This document shows positions 34,785 through 43,676 of a stretch of 64,000 nt of DNA, piece by piece (position 1 is the stretch's first letter; each line of letters starts with the position of its first letter). The stretch comes from Pseudomonas nunensis. Lineage in GTDB: Bacteria > Pseudomonadota > Gammaproteobacteria > Pseudomonadales > Pseudomonadaceae. The stretch covers positions 6,822,501 through 6,886,500 of the forward strand of contig NZ_CP101125.1 in NCBI RefSeq assembly GCF_024296925.1, given 5' to 3'. A program made the translations under genes and the position numbers. A model generated the notes under the pieces. The model worked only from the letters and a program-made list of their open reading frames with translations. It searched no databases and was not told the origin of the DNA.

Positions 34785-34943
34785 ATGGACTTTATTCGAA
34801 TCATCATTGCCATTCTGTTGCCGCCCCTGGGTGTGTTTCTGCAAGTCGGTTTCGCCGGGGCGTTCTGGCTGAATATTCTGCTGACGTTGTGCGGTTACAT
34901 TCCGGGGATCGTGCATGCGGTGTATATCATTGCCAAGCGCTGA
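34785..34943 (+). CDS. Pmp3/YqaE-family small membrane protein
   Basis: 52 residues from ATG 34785, preceded by AGGAG at seven bases. Two hydrophobic helices (IRIIIAILLPPLGVFLQVGF and FWLNILLTLCGYIPGIVHAV) contain the LPP-G and GYIPG-HA signatures of the Pmp3 (UPF0057) proteolipid family. Family knowledge: these inner-membrane peptides are stress-induced and affect membrane potential or ion balance. It lies between the orphan antitoxin and a mixed REP pair. Confidence 0.9.
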   Translation: MDFIRIIIAILLPPLGVFLQVGFAGAFWLNILLTLCGYIPGIVHAVYIIAKR

Positions 34944-34965
34944 GGTTCGCGGCGCCAGGTAGATC

Positions 34966-35045
34966 GCTTTCGCGGGCAAGCCTCGCTCCTACAAGGGAAT
35001 TGCGTCCACCGCAGATCCAATGTGGGAGCGGGCTTGCTCGCGAAT
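34966..35045. repeat. Mixed REP doublet (family A half plus family B half)
   Basis: The left arm CTTTCGCGGGCAAGCCTCGC belongs to family A and the right arm GTGGGAGCGGGCTTGCTCGC to family B. It looks like a recombinant of two REPINs or two adjacent singlets. Confidence 0.85.
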
Positions 35046-35078
35046 GAGGCGCCGCAACTTCTGTTCTGATTGCAGTCT

Positions 35079-36905
35079 TCAGTCCGCCAATTCCATCACC
35101 CGCCGATAAAACAACCACTCCTGCTCCAGCGCATGCGCCTGGTTACTCGCCTTGCGAAACCCATGACGCTCGTCCGCGTAATAATGGGCCTCAACCAGAA
35201 TGCCGTTGTCCTCCAGCGCCGTGACCATGTCGCGGGTTTGCTGCGGCACCACCACTGCGTCCAGCTCGCCTTGAAAGAAGATCACCGGCACCGAGATGTT
35301 GCTCGCGTGCAATAGCGGCGTGCGTGCGGCGTAACGCTCGGCATCCTGCTCCGGATCGCCGATCAACCAGTCCAGATAGTCGCCTTCAAATTTGTGCGTG
35401 GCTCTGGCCAGTGCAACCGGATCACTGACGCCATACAGGCTGGCCCCGGCGCGGAAGACCTTGTGAAAGGCCAGTGCGCAAAGCGTTGTGTAGCCACCAG
35501 CGCTGCCACCGCGAATGAAGGCTTTGTCACCGTCGATCAGGCCACGTTCGGCGAGGTAAGTGACCACCGCGCAAGCATCTTCCACATCTACGTCGCCCCA
35601 GCTCAAGTGCAGCGCCTGGCGATAATCCCGACCGTAGCCGCTGCTGCCGCGATAGTTGAGGTCGGCCACGGCAAAGCCCCGTTGCGCCCAATACTGGATG
35701 CGCGGGTCGAGCATCGGGTAGCAGGCCGAGGTCGGGCCGCCGTGGATGAACACCACCAGCGGCGGTTTCGCCGCACCGGTCATCGCCGGGTAGAAGAAGC
35801 CGTGGGCTTCGCCCGAACCACTGGGGTAGCGAAGAGTTTGCGGGCGACTGATTTGTTCGGCGGGCAGCGGTGCGATACCGCCGGCCAGAATCTTGACTTG
35901 CCGCGTATTGCGGTCGATGGCAATTACTGCCGAGGAACTGACCGGCGAGCCTGCGATGCAGTAAATAAACTGTTCATCCAGCGCGAGACTCCGGAAACGG
36001 CTGTAGTCCCCGGTGAAATCCTCAGGTGTGCCGCCGCAAAGACCCAGTCGGCCAAACCCACCTTCAGTCCAGCTCGCCAGATAACGATCGTCACCAAGCG
36101 GCAACCACGTGCTGCCACCGAGTTGCCATGGCGCGGGACCGTGATCGGCCGCAGCGCTGGCCAGTGGGCTCAGTCCCTCGGCGGATTCCACCCACGGCTG
36201 CCAAAAGCCGCCGCGATCCGTCAGGCAATACAAGCGACCACGCTCATCGAAACGAGGTTGTTGCAGCGATTCTTGAACCCCATCACCCGCCACGCAGCGA
36301 GGCTTGCCGAAACTCCCCGAGACTTGGCGCTCGGCAACCATCAAACGGGTCGCGGTCCAAGGCTGATCTGGCCGGCTCCACTCGATCCAGGCCAGGCGTC
36401 GAGCGTCCGGACTGAGCGTTGGCGCCGCGTAAAAATCCGCACCTTCCGCCAGCAAATGCCGGGTGCCGTCCACCAGGTCAATGGCCACCAACCGATGCTG
36501 ATCCTGGTTTTCTTCAACCGCCAATACCTGACCATTAGCAAACTGCAGATCACCGTAACGGCAGTCACTCGACGTCAGCACTTCAGGCGTCTCACCCTTC
36601 AGCGATTTTCGATACAGCTGCTGGTCCGCCTCGTTGACGAAAACAATCCCGTCATCCGTCAGACAAAACGCTCCGCCGCCATATTCGTACACGCGGCTGC
36701 GCGCACTGAACCCCGGCGGCGTCAGGCATGTGGCCTGACCATCGCGCCAGTGCCAGATCCGGCAAGCGGCGTCCTCGGGACGGTATTCGTTCCAGAACAG
36801 GCCATGACGACCGGCCAGCAGCTCGGCAAAGTCGATGCCGGCCGCGACGGCCTTGATGGCGCTGAAGGGTTCAGCTTTTGGCGATGAGGCGTGAGTTTCG
36901 TTCAT
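35079..36905 (-). CDS. S9-family (prolyl oligopeptidase-type) serine peptidase linked to pqq
   Basis: 608 residues. An N-terminal beta-propeller of about 350 residues is followed by a C-terminal alpha/beta-hydrolase domain. The nucleophile is S468 in [13 protein letters not shown]; the acid is probably in FQGELDAVV and the histidine in ADERHGFRK. There is no signal peptide, so it is likely cytoplasmic. The gene starts 35 bases inside the 3' end of pqqE and is thus part of the pqq transcript. Inference: it may help trim the PqqA-derived peptide or recycle peptide fragments, alongside or instead of PqqF. Its stop lies about 35 bases from the mixed REP doublet. Confidence 0.88.
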   Translation of the reverse strand: MNETHASSPKAEPFSAIKAVAAGIDFAELLAGRHGLFWNEYRPEDAACRIWHWRDGQATCLTPPGFSARSRVYEYGGGAFCLTDDGIVFVNEADQQLYRKSLKGETPEVLTSSDCRYGDLQFANGQVLAVEENQDQHRLVAIDLVDGTRHLLAEGADFYAAPTLSPDARRLAWIEWSRPDQPWTATRLMVAERQVSGSFGKPRCVAGDGVQESLQQPRFDERGRLYCLTDRGGFWQPWVESAEGLSPLASAAADHGPAPWQLGGSTWLPLGDDRYLASWTEGGFGRLGLCGGTPEDFTGDYSRFRSLALDEQFIYCIAGSPVSSSAVIAIDRNTRQVKILAGGIAPLPAEQISRPQTLRYPSGSGEAHGFFYPAMTGAAKPPLVVFIHGGPTSACYPMLDPRIQYWAQRGFAVADLNYRGSSGYGRDYRQALHLSWGDVDVEDACAVVTYLAERGLIDGDKAFIRGGSAGGYTTLCALAFHKVFRAGASLYGVSDPVALARATHKFEGDYLDWLIGDPEQDAERYAARTPLLHASNISVPVIFFQGELDAVVVPQQTRDMVTALEDNGILVEAHYYADERHGFRKASNQAHALEQEWLFYRRVMELAD

Positions 36906-38025
36906 TGCGAAAGGCCAATTGTTCGATGGTTTGGGTCGCGTGCTCGGCTTCTTCGCGGGCCTTTAGAATCACGCCGTGATGTTCCGATTTGCTGCACACA
37001 GGGTCGGCATTGCTGGCGTCGCCGGTGAGCATGAACGCCTGGCAGCGACAGCCACCGAAGTCCTTCTCTTTTTCATCGCAGGAGCGGCACGGCTCGGGCA
37101 TCCAGTCGTAACCGCGAAAGCGGTTGAAGCCAAACGAGTCGTACCAGATGTGCTGCATGCTGTGGTCGCGCACATTGGGAAACTGTACCGGCATCTGTCG
37201 GGCACCGTGACAGGGCAGGGCGGTTCCGTCCGGCGTGACTGTCAGAAAAATACTGCCCCAGCCATTCATGCAGGCTTTCGGGCGTTCTTCGTAGTAGTCC
37301 GGTGTCACAAAAATCAACTTGCACGGATGCCCTTCGGCTTCCAGTTTGGCGCGGTATTCATTGGTCACACGTTCGGCGTTGACCAGTTGTTCCTTGGTCG
37401 GCAACAGGCCGACACGATTGAGCTGCGCCCAACCGTAAAACTGGCATGTCGCGAGTTCGACAAAGTCCGCTTCAAGGGCGATACACAGCTCGATAATCCG
37501 GTCGATCTTGTCGATATTGTGCCGATGGGTCACGAAGTTCAGCACCATCGGATAACCGTGGGCCTTCACTGCGCGGGCCATTTCCAGCTTCTGGGCGAAG
37601 GCTTTTTTCGAGCCGGCCAGCAGGTTATTCACCTGTTCGTCGCTGGCTTGGAAACTGATCTGGATATGGTCCAGGCCAGCCTTCTTGAAGTCGCTGATTT
37701 TTTGTTCGGTGAGGCCGATGCCGGAGGTGATCAGGTTGGTGTAGAAACCCAGCTTGCGCGCCTCTGCAATCAGCTCGGCGAGGTCCTGGCGCACCAGCGG
37801 TTCGCCGCCGGAGAAGCCCAACTGCGCCGCGCCCATCTCCCGCGCTTCGCGGAACACCTTGATCCACTGCTCGGTGCTGAGTTCTTTGCCTTGCTCGGCG
37901 AAATCCAGCGGATTGGAGCAGTACGGGCATTGCAGCGGGCAGCGATAGGTCAGCTCGGCCAGCAGCCACAGCGGCAGGCCGATTTCCGGTTTTGGCGGTA
38001 ACTTGTCCGACACAGAATCAGGCAA
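36871..38025 (-). CDS. pqqE: PqqA peptide cyclase (radical SAM)
   Basis: About 384 residues. It forms the carbon-carbon bond between Glu and Tyr of PqqA while PqqD holds the peptide. The radical-SAM cluster motif is [17 protein letters not shown], and [13 protein letters not shown] follows. The C-terminal SPASM region holds the auxiliary-cluster cysteines ([33 protein letters not shown]). The start is uncertain: TTG 38025 has GGA upstream and overlaps pqqD; GTG 38013 is the alternative. The longer frame back to 38148 only duplicates pqqD in another frame. It overlaps the peptidase gene by 35 bases. Confidence 0.95.
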   Translation of the reverse strand: MPDSVSDKLPPKPEIGLPLWLLAELTYRCPLQCPYCSNPLDFAEQGKELSTEQWIKVFREAREMGAAQLGFSGGEPLVRQDLAELIAEARKLGFYTNLITSGIGLTEQKISDFKKAGLDHIQISFQASDEQVNNLLAGSKKAFAQKLEMARAVKAHGYPMVLNFVTHRHNIDKIDRIIELCIALEADFVELATCQFYGWAQLNRVGLLPTKEQLVNAERVTNEYRAKLEAEGHPCKLIFVTPDYYEERPKACMNGWGSIFLTVTPDGTALPCHGARQMPVQFPNVRDHSMQHIWYDSFGFNRFRGYDWMPEPCRSCDEKEKDFGGCRCQAFMLTGDASNADPVCSKSEHHGVILKAREEAEHATQTIEQLAFRNERNSRLIAKS

Positions 38026-38293
38026 GTTCGATCCAGTGCTGAGCACGGGCGACCTCCATGAATTGCTCGATGTCTTCAGCGAGCTCCGGCACGCTGGGGA
38101 ACTGCGCATCGAGTGCGGCGATGATTGCCGTGACATCTCGCTCGCCATCGATCAAACCGCCGATCAGCGCGGCGCTTTCATTGAGTTTAATCATGCCTTC
38201 CGGGTACAGCAGCACGTGTCCTTTTTGCGCCGGTTCGTACTGGAAGCGGTAGCCGGTACGCCAGGTTGGGGTCTTGCTGCGATCGAAACTCAT
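38018..38293 (-). CDS. pqqD: PqqA-binding chaperone
   Basis: 91 residues of the PqqD winged-helix fold ([38 protein letters not shown]). Family knowledge: PqqD binds the PqqA precursor and presents it to PqqE. Its start overlaps the pqqC stop by 4 bases, and its end overlaps pqqE. Confidence 0.95.
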   Translation of the reverse strand: MSFDRSKTPTWRTGYRFQYEPAQKGHVLLYPEGMIKLNESAALIGGLIDGERDVTAIIAALDAQFPSVPELAEDIEQFMEVARAQHWIELA

Positions 38294-39042
38294 AAGGTGA
38301 TTCCTTTATGCCAGACCCGTTGCTCGGTCACGCTGTGATACGGCGGGCGATTCAGCTCGTAGGCCATGGTCATGGCATCGAGCATGCTCCAAAGAATATC
38401 CAGTTTGAACTGGAGAATTTCCAGCATGCGCTCTTGGCCTTCCCGCGTCGTGTAGTGCTGCAAGGTGATCGCCAGTCCGTGCTCGACATCGCGACGGGCC
38501 TGACCCAGACGCGTGCGGAAATACTCGTAACCGGTTGGGTCGATCCACGGGTAATGCTGCGGCCAACTGTCGAGGCGCGATTGGTGGATCTGCGGTGCGA
38601 ACAGTTCGGTCAGCGAGCTGCTGGCGGCTTCCTGCCAACTGGCCCGACGGGCGAAATTGACGTAGGCGTCCACGGCGAAACGCACGCCGGGCAGCACTAG
38701 TTCCTGGGAGCGCAACTGATCCGGATCGAGGCCAACGGCTTGGCCCAGACGCAACCAGGCTTCGATGCCGCCGTCTTCGCCAGGGGCGCCGTCATGGTCC
38801 AGCAAACGCTGAATCCACTCGCGACGGATCTCGCGGTCCGGGCAGTTGGCGAGGATCGCGGCGTCTTTCAGGGGGATGTTCACCTGATAGTAGAAGCGGT
38901 TGGCGACCCAGCCCTGGATTTGCTCGCGAGTCGCCCGGCCTTCGTACATCGCCACGTGGTACGGGTGGTAGATGTGGTAATAGGCGCCTTTGGCGCGCAG
39001 AGCGGCTTCGAACTCGGTGGAGGACATTGCGGTGTCAGTCAT
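38290..39042 (-). CDS. pqqC: Pyrroloquinoline-quinone synthase
   Basis: 250 residues from ATG 39042, which has GGAG upstream; the longer frame would run into a REPIN. It is a cofactorless oxidase with the TenA/haem-oxygenase-like helical fold that performs the last ring closure and eight-electron oxidation. Characteristic segments are [40 protein letters not shown] and [15 protein letters not shown]. It is coupled to pqqD by a 4-base overlap. Confidence 0.96.
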   Translation of the reverse strand: MTDTAMSSTEFEAALRAKGAYYHIYHPYHVAMYEGRATREQIQGWVANRFYYQVNIPLKDAAILANCPDREIRREWIQRLLDHDGAPGEDGGIEAWLRLGQAVGLDPDQLRSQELVLPGVRFAVDAYVNFARRASWQEAASSSLTELFAPQIHQSRLDSWPQHYPWIDPTGYEYFRTRLGQARRDVEHGLAITLQHYTTREGQERMLEILQFKLDILWSMLDAMTMAYELNRPPYHSVTEQRVWHKGITL

Positions 39043-39092
39043 TTCGGTTCTCCGGGTACGACCGGTTAATTCGTTGGTGTCTGATCTGAAGC

Positions 39093-39161
39093 CTTCGCGG
39101 GCAAGCCTCGCTCCTACATGGGAATGCGTTCCAAGTGTAGGAGCGAGGCTTGCCCGCGAAG
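39093..39161. repeat. REPIN, family A, inside the pqq cluster
   Basis: A near-perfect inverted pair of GTAGGAGCGAGGCTTGCCCG plus CGAAG between pqqB and pqqC. As an intra-operon hairpin it could influence mRNA stability. Confidence 0.92.
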
Positions 39162-39171
39162 AGGCCATTAG

Positions 39172-40083
39172 CTACAACACAATACCCATGCCGTCATACG
39201 CTACCTCAACATTGCGCCGAACCAGCTCCGCCCGCTCCGGCGAATTCTCATCGAGAATCGGGTTGGTGTTGTTGATGTGGATAAGTACTTTGCGCTGCTC
39301 GGGCAGTTGTTCCAGCACTTCCAGCATGCCGCCGGGGCCGTTCTGCGCCAGATGGCCCATCTCCCGACCGGTGCGGGTGCCGACGCCACGGCGCTGCATT
39401 TCATCGTCATCCCACATCGTGCCGTCCACCAGAAGGCAATCGCTGCTGGCCATGATCTCCAGCAACGGTGCGTCGACTTTGCCCAAGCCCGGTGCGTAAA
39501 ACAGTTTACCGCCGGTGCTCAGATCTTCGACGATCAGGCCGATGTTGTCGCCCGGGTGCGGGTCGAAGCGGTGTGGCGAATAGGGAGGGGCGGCGCTGCG
39601 CAATGGCAGCGGAGTGAAACGCAGGTTCGGGCAGGCCGGGATGCTGAAACTCTGGTCGAGTTCGATGCGGTTCCAGTTCAGCCCACCGTTCCAGTGAGTC
39701 AGCATGGTGAACAGCGGAAAACCGGTGCTCAGGTCTTCGTGGACCATGTCGGTGCACCAGACTTGATGCGGGCAACCTTCACGCAGGCTGAGCAGACCGG
39801 TGGTGTGGTCGATCTGGCTGTCCATCAGGATGATCGCGCTGATGCCGGTGTCGCGCAGGGCGCGGCCCGGTTGCATCGGGGTGAAGCTCTGGAGTTGGGC
39901 GCGGATGTCCGGCGAAGCGTTGCACAGCACCCAGTTCACGCCATCATCGGAAATCGCGATGGAAGATTGGGTACGCGCCTTGGCATTCAGGCTGCCGTCG
40001 CGAAAGCCTGCGCAGTTCACGCAGTTGCAATTCCACTGCGGGAAACCACCGCCGGCGGCGGAACCTAGAATCTGGACAAACAT
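39172..40083 (-). CDS. pqqB: PQQ biosynthesis protein B (metallo-beta-lactamase fold)
   Basis: 303 residues from ATG 40083 with GGAG five bases upstream; the longer frame passes through the pqqA terminator and is rejected. The N-terminus [20 protein letters not shown] is the PqqB signature with C-N-C-x2-C. Other segments are [18 protein letters not shown] and [12 protein letters not shown]. Family knowledge: an iron-dependent hydroxylase acting on the PqqA-derived Glu-Tyr intermediate. Cytoplasmic. Confidence 0.95.
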   Translation of the reverse strand: MFVQILGSAAGGGFPQWNCNCVNCAGFRDGSLNAKARTQSSIAISDDGVNWVLCNASPDIRAQLQSFTPMQPGRALRDTGISAIILMDSQIDHTTGLLSLREGCPHQVWCTDMVHEDLSTGFPLFTMLTHWNGGLNWNRIELDQSFSIPACPNLRFTPLPLRSAAPPYSPHRFDPHPGDNIGLIVEDLSTGGKLFYAPGLGKVDAPLLEIMASSDCLLVDGTMWDDDEMQRRGVGTRTGREMGHLAQNGPGGMLEVLEQLPEQRKVLIHINNTNPILDENSPERAELVRRNVEVAYDGMGIVL

Positions 40084-40107
40084 GGCCGCTCCATCATTTT
40101 GAACGCT

Positions 40108-40138
40108 GAAAATAAAAACGCCCCGGCAGACCGAGGCG
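40108..40138 (-). terminator. Intra-operon terminator/attenuator between pqqA and pqqB
   Basis: Read on the minus strand: stem CGCCTCGG / CCGGGGCG with loop TCTG, followed by TTTTTATTTTC. It lies about 20 bases after the pqqA stop and 25 before the pqqB start, so only part of the transcripts should reach pqqB. Confidence 0.85.
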
Positions 40139-40156
40139 CTGTACGACAAGACAAAC

Positions 40157-40231
40157 TTAGCGGCTTGCGAAGTACATGGTGACTTCAAAGCCGATACGCA
40201 GGTCGGTGTAAGCAGGTTTGGACCAGGACAT
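40157..40231 (-). CDS. pqqA: PQQ precursor peptide
   Basis: 24 residues, [20 protein letters not shown] then FASR. The conserved Glu16 and Tyr20 (E-V-T-M-Y), which supply all the atoms of PQQ, are present at the expected places. AAGGAG precedes the ATG at seven bases, a strong ribosome site that suits high output. It is followed by an intrinsic terminator. It is too short to be found by length-based gene calling. Confidence 0.97.
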   Translation of the reverse strand: MSWSKPAYTDLRIGFEVTMYFASR

Positions 40232-40270
40232 AAGAGTGCTCCTTTCAGGTGGATGGGACAGTTGAGACCT

Positions 40271-40281
40271 ATACATATAGT
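40271..40281 (-). promoter_or_regulatory. Possible -10 region of the pqqA promoter
   Basis: On the minus strand TATATGTATAG lies about 45 bases before the pqqA ATG, within the 157-base gap between pqqF and pqqA. The -35 is not clear. This would allow pqqA to be transcribed independently of pqqF. Confidence 0.35.
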
Positions 40282-40388
40282 CCACCTCCAGCCGGAGATG
40301 TTCAGATAGTTAGGTGGCTATGTTACTCAAAATTACAGAGCCGTTGCCCGTGAAACTTTGAGAAAGCTAATTGCAGCCTCGGTAATGA

Positions 40389-42821
40389 TCATTTCGCCCC
40401 TTGCCAAGGCGCACCCGGACAAGCCTCGCTGGCCAGGCCGCGCCAGCCACCTTCGGCGTTGTTCAGCCGTTGCGCGGCGGCGAGCAGTACCTGGCGGTCG
40501 ATCTTTAAAATTGCTTCAGGAAGTTGCGTCAGGTAATCCGACGAGTGGCCGGCGAGTTTGGCCTGCCAGAGCAGTTCGGCGGCCTGGACGTTGGGCAGGG
40601 CGTGGTTGTCGAATTGATCAGCGAGGGCTTGTCGCTGTGCCAGGTACGTCGCGTCGTCGAGGCCTTGAATCAGATCGCCCAGTTCGTTGAGGAAGTGCTG
40701 GATGTGTTCCAGCAGATCCGCGGCGGCAACGCTCGGGGATTGCACGCCAAACAGCAACCCGGTCTGGCCGTTTATCTGGCGTAGTCCGCTGAACACCGCA
40801 TAACCCAGTTGCAGCTCGACCCGCAGGCGCTGGTAGAACGGTGTCTGGATTAAATGGGCGAGCAGGCGCCACTCAGCCTCGTCGGAGATTTCCTGAGTGG
40901 CGGTCGGACAGAACAGCAGCAGCGCGTGTTCGCTAGAGCCGGTGTCGACGGTGTTCCACACATGCTGTGAGTTGATTGAGGGCGGCGGTGTCAGTTGATT
41001 GTCCGCAACACCGGGGATACGACTCAGCGCTACACCCATGGCCGCTTGGGTCTGGGCGGACAGGCCGATTGCCAGGCCATCCCAACCGGCATTCGACCAG
41101 AGCTGTGGCAGGTCGGCTGAAACGGCGGAGTTTTCTAGACAACGCTCAGGCAGCACTTTGAGTAGCTGCCGAATCGGTATCAATGCAGGGCTTTTCGGTT
41201 CTGTTTGTGGGAAATCAGCATCAATCTTTGTCAGAGCGGTCAGCGCGTGTTCGAGGACAGTCGGCATTGGCTCTTGCAGACCGGTCATCTTCAGCAGCCA
41301 TTCATTGCCCGCTGCGCTGAAGGAAAAGTCCACACCGGCCTGACGAGCATCTTCGCGCAATGGCTGGAGATGGTTTTCCAGGCTCGATTGCAGCCGGCTA
41401 TCCGGCGCCGAATCCAGGCGCCAGCGCAGATAAATCGCGCCTTCATCGGTGTTGCCCGGCAGCGCGGTGCTGAATTGCATTGACGAGCGTTCACGACGAC
41501 CGCGCGATCGATCCTGGGCAAACGTGCGCAGGCCACGGTGGGCGCTGGTCTGGCCACGAATCAATCCGGCATTGGCGGCGGGCGCCTCGGAACGCAAAAA
41601 CGGGTTGGGTGCCGGCAATTGCCATTCGCCGCTGAAGTTATCCACAGCGCCGATTTGTTTCAGGATGTCCTTGAGGGCAGCGACACCTTGTTCGGATAGC
41701 TCGGTTCCGAGTTGTTCGGTGTCTCGCTGAGCCAATTGCAAAGCGCCGCTGACTTGCTGTTGGCGTTGCAACAGGGCTGCGTACTCTTCGCGTAAACCGC
41801 TCCAGTTTTGTTGGGCGGCAAAGAACTCCAGCCAATCCATCAGTTGCTCACGGATGGCGGCAGGCGTTGCGTTGGCGAGCAACTTGAATTCGATGTGCAA
41901 CAAGGTTTGCCCGGCGAACTGATACAGCGGCGCGGCTTTCAGGCTGCCTGCCAGTCCGCGTTTTTGCAGCTTATCCAACAAGCCACCGGGTTTCGCGGCG
42001 TTCAACCAATGGCACAAGAACGCCAACGCTTCAGGAGACGACTCTGGGAGCGCTTCGAACGTGAACAGCAGATCCAGGCGCGATTCGCTGACCTGTTGAT
42101 AACTATTGTCGGAAGAATCCATTAACGCTGTGGGAATTGCCTGAGGGGCTTTTTCAGCTATGGCAATAGCGGCGGAGAACGCCTCTGCCATCGTCCTGAG
42201 TTCATCAATGGTTTGCGGGCCCGCCAGGCTCAAGGTCATCTGCCCGGTCTGATAAAACCGCTGATAGAAGTCTTTCAACGCCTGCTGAAACTCAGGTTGC
42301 GGCACCGGCAGACTGTCGCGATTGCCGGCATGAAACGCCCGCAACGGGTGCGCCGCCGCTAACCCATTGAACAGCGCCAGTTGCTGTTGCGCTGCCGCAT
42401 CCTGGGACCAGGCCACAAATTCGGCCTGCAAAACCTCCCGTTCCCGCAATTGATCGTCCAGATTCATACGCGGGTGAGCGAGCATGTCTGACAGACGCTC
42501 CAACCCACCGGCCAATGTCTGCGGCGGCAACTCAAAAAAGAAATCCGTGGTGCGCTCGCTGGTGCGTGCATTCACTTGCCCGCCGTGCCCCTGGACGTAA
42601 GCCATCAGCCCTTGGCCGGAAGGAAAACGCTCGGTGCCGAGAAATAGCAGATGCTCGATAAAATGCGCGAGGCCGGGCCACGCCAGAGGCACGTCATGAC
42701 TGCCGGCAGCCACCCGCAACGCCGCAGCACTGCGCTTCAAATCGGGGGCATGGCGCAGCGTCACCCGCAGGCCGTTGGCCAGGGTTTCAGTGTGGGGGCG
42801 GGGATGATTCAGCGCAGGCAT
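40389..42821 (-). CDS. pqqF: PQQ biosynthesis zinc protease
   Basis: 810 residues from ATG 42821 (a GTG two codons upstream is also possible). An M16-family (pitrilysin/insulinase) peptidase: the inverted zinc motif is H53-F-I-E-H57 (PGLAHFIEHLLFLGTERFPS), with the third ligand glutamate expected in LREREVLQAEF. The C-terminal half is a diverged second M16 unit. Family knowledge: PqqF cuts the cross-linked Glu-Tyr unit out of PqqA. It is placed upstream of pqqA, as in other fluorescent pseudomonads. Confidence 0.95.
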   Translation of the reverse strand: MPALNHPRPHTETLANGLRVTLRHAPDLKRSAAALRVAAGSHDVPLAWPGLAHFIEHLLFLGTERFPSGQGLMAYVQGHGGQVNARTSERTTDFFFELPPQTLAGGLERLSDMLAHPRMNLDDQLREREVLQAEFVAWSQDAAAQQQLALFNGLAAAHPLRAFHAGNRDSLPVPQPEFQQALKDFYQRFYQTGQMTLSLAGPQTIDELRTMAEAFSAAIAIAEKAPQAIPTALMDSSDNSYQQVSESRLDLLFTFEALPESSPEALAFLCHWLNAAKPGGLLDKLQKRGLAGSLKAAPLYQFAGQTLLHIEFKLLANATPAAIREQLMDWLEFFAAQQNWSGLREEYAALLQRQQQVSGALQLAQRDTEQLGTELSEQGVAALKDILKQIGAVDNFSGEWQLPAPNPFLRSEAPAANAGLIRGQTSAHRGLRTFAQDRSRGRRERSSMQFSTALPGNTDEGAIYLRWRLDSAPDSRLQSSLENHLQPLREDARQAGVDFSFSAAGNEWLLKMTGLQEPMPTVLEHALTALTKIDADFPQTEPKSPALIPIRQLLKVLPERCLENSAVSADLPQLWSNAGWDGLAIGLSAQTQAAMGVALSRIPGVADNQLTPPPSINSQHVWNTVDTGSSEHALLLFCPTATQEISDEAEWRLLAHLIQTPFYQRLRVELQLGYAVFSGLRQINGQTGLLFGVQSPSVAAADLLEHIQHFLNELGDLIQGLDDATYLAQRQALADQFDNHALPNVQAAELLWQAKLAGHSSDYLTQLPEAILKIDRQVLLAAAQRLNNAEGGWRGLASEACPGAPWQGAK

Positions 42822-42869
42822 GAGCACTTCCAGTACAGAGAAGCGCTAATGCTAGCGGATAACAGGGAC

Positions 42870-43664
42870 TCAGCGCTTGTTCAGCGCGCCGTAAAGCTCA
42901 GGCCTGCGGTCAATCAGGTAGCGATTGGCTGCGCGGGAATCGACCATCAACTGCCGATCCAGCTCGCCGACAATCAACGCTTCATCCAGACCAGCCTGGG
43001 CGATGCGGCTGCCATCGGGTGCGGCGATGCTGCTTTGGCCGCAATACTGGATCTCGCCTTCATGGCCGCAGTAGTTGGCGTAGGCCACATAGCACTGGTT
43101 TTCGAAGGCTCGGGCACGGACGGTGACGTCGGCGACGAAATCGAAGGGAATCATGTTCGCCGTCGGCACCAGGATCAGTTCGGCACCGGCCATGGCCAGG
43201 CGCCGAGCATTTTCCGGGAACTCCATGTCGTAGCAGATCAGGAAACCCAGCTTCCAGCCATTGAGCTCAACCAGCGGGAAATCATCCCCGCCAGCGCTGA
43301 ACATCGAATGATCGAGATCACCGAACAGGTGCGTCTTGCGGTAGTTACACAGGCGTTCGCCATTCGCATCGATCAACTGCACCGAGTTGTAGATCTGGCC
43401 GTCTTCGGTGCGCTCGGGGTAGCCATACAGAATGGCGATCCCGGCAGTCTTGGCAATGCGCGCAATCTGCTGCGCCGATTCACCGTTATGCACCTCGGCG
43501 AGGACGCTGACCGCGTCGACGCCGATGTTGTAGCCGGTCAGGAACATCTCCGGCACCACCAGCAAATCGGCGCCTTTGGCTTCCAGCGCCAGTTGATGCA
43601 GGCGTTGCAGATTGCCGGCGACGTCCAGGGGCAGCGGTGGACATTGGTAAAGGGCTACGCGCAT
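42870..43664 (-). CDS. davA: 5-aminovaleramide amidase (nitrilase superfamily)
   Basis: 264 residues. The carbon-nitrogen hydrolase triad is E39 (LLVVPEMFLTGYN), K110 (NYRKTHLFGD) and C144 (FLICYDMEFPE). Directly upstream and 12 bases away is the lysine 2-monooxygenase gene, so it most likely hydrolyses 5-aminovaleramide to 5-aminovalerate in the Pseudomonas lysine pathway. The two genes form a davB-davA operon. Specificity rests on this context; other aliphatic amidases have the same triad. Confidence 0.93.
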   Translation of the reverse strand: MRVALYQCPPLPLDVAGNLQRLHQLALEAKGADLLVVPEMFLTGYNIGVDAVSVLAEVHNGESAQQIARIAKTAGIAILYGYPERTEDGQIYNSVQLIDANGERLCNYRKTHLFGDLDHSMFSAGGDDFPLVELNGWKLGFLICYDMEFPENARRLAMAGAELILVPTANMIPFDFVADVTVRARAFENQCYVAYANYCGHEGEIQYCGQSSIAAPDGSRIAQAGLDEALIVGELDRQLMVDSRAANRYLIDRRPELYGALNKR

Positions 43665-43676
43665 TTCGGATTCCTC

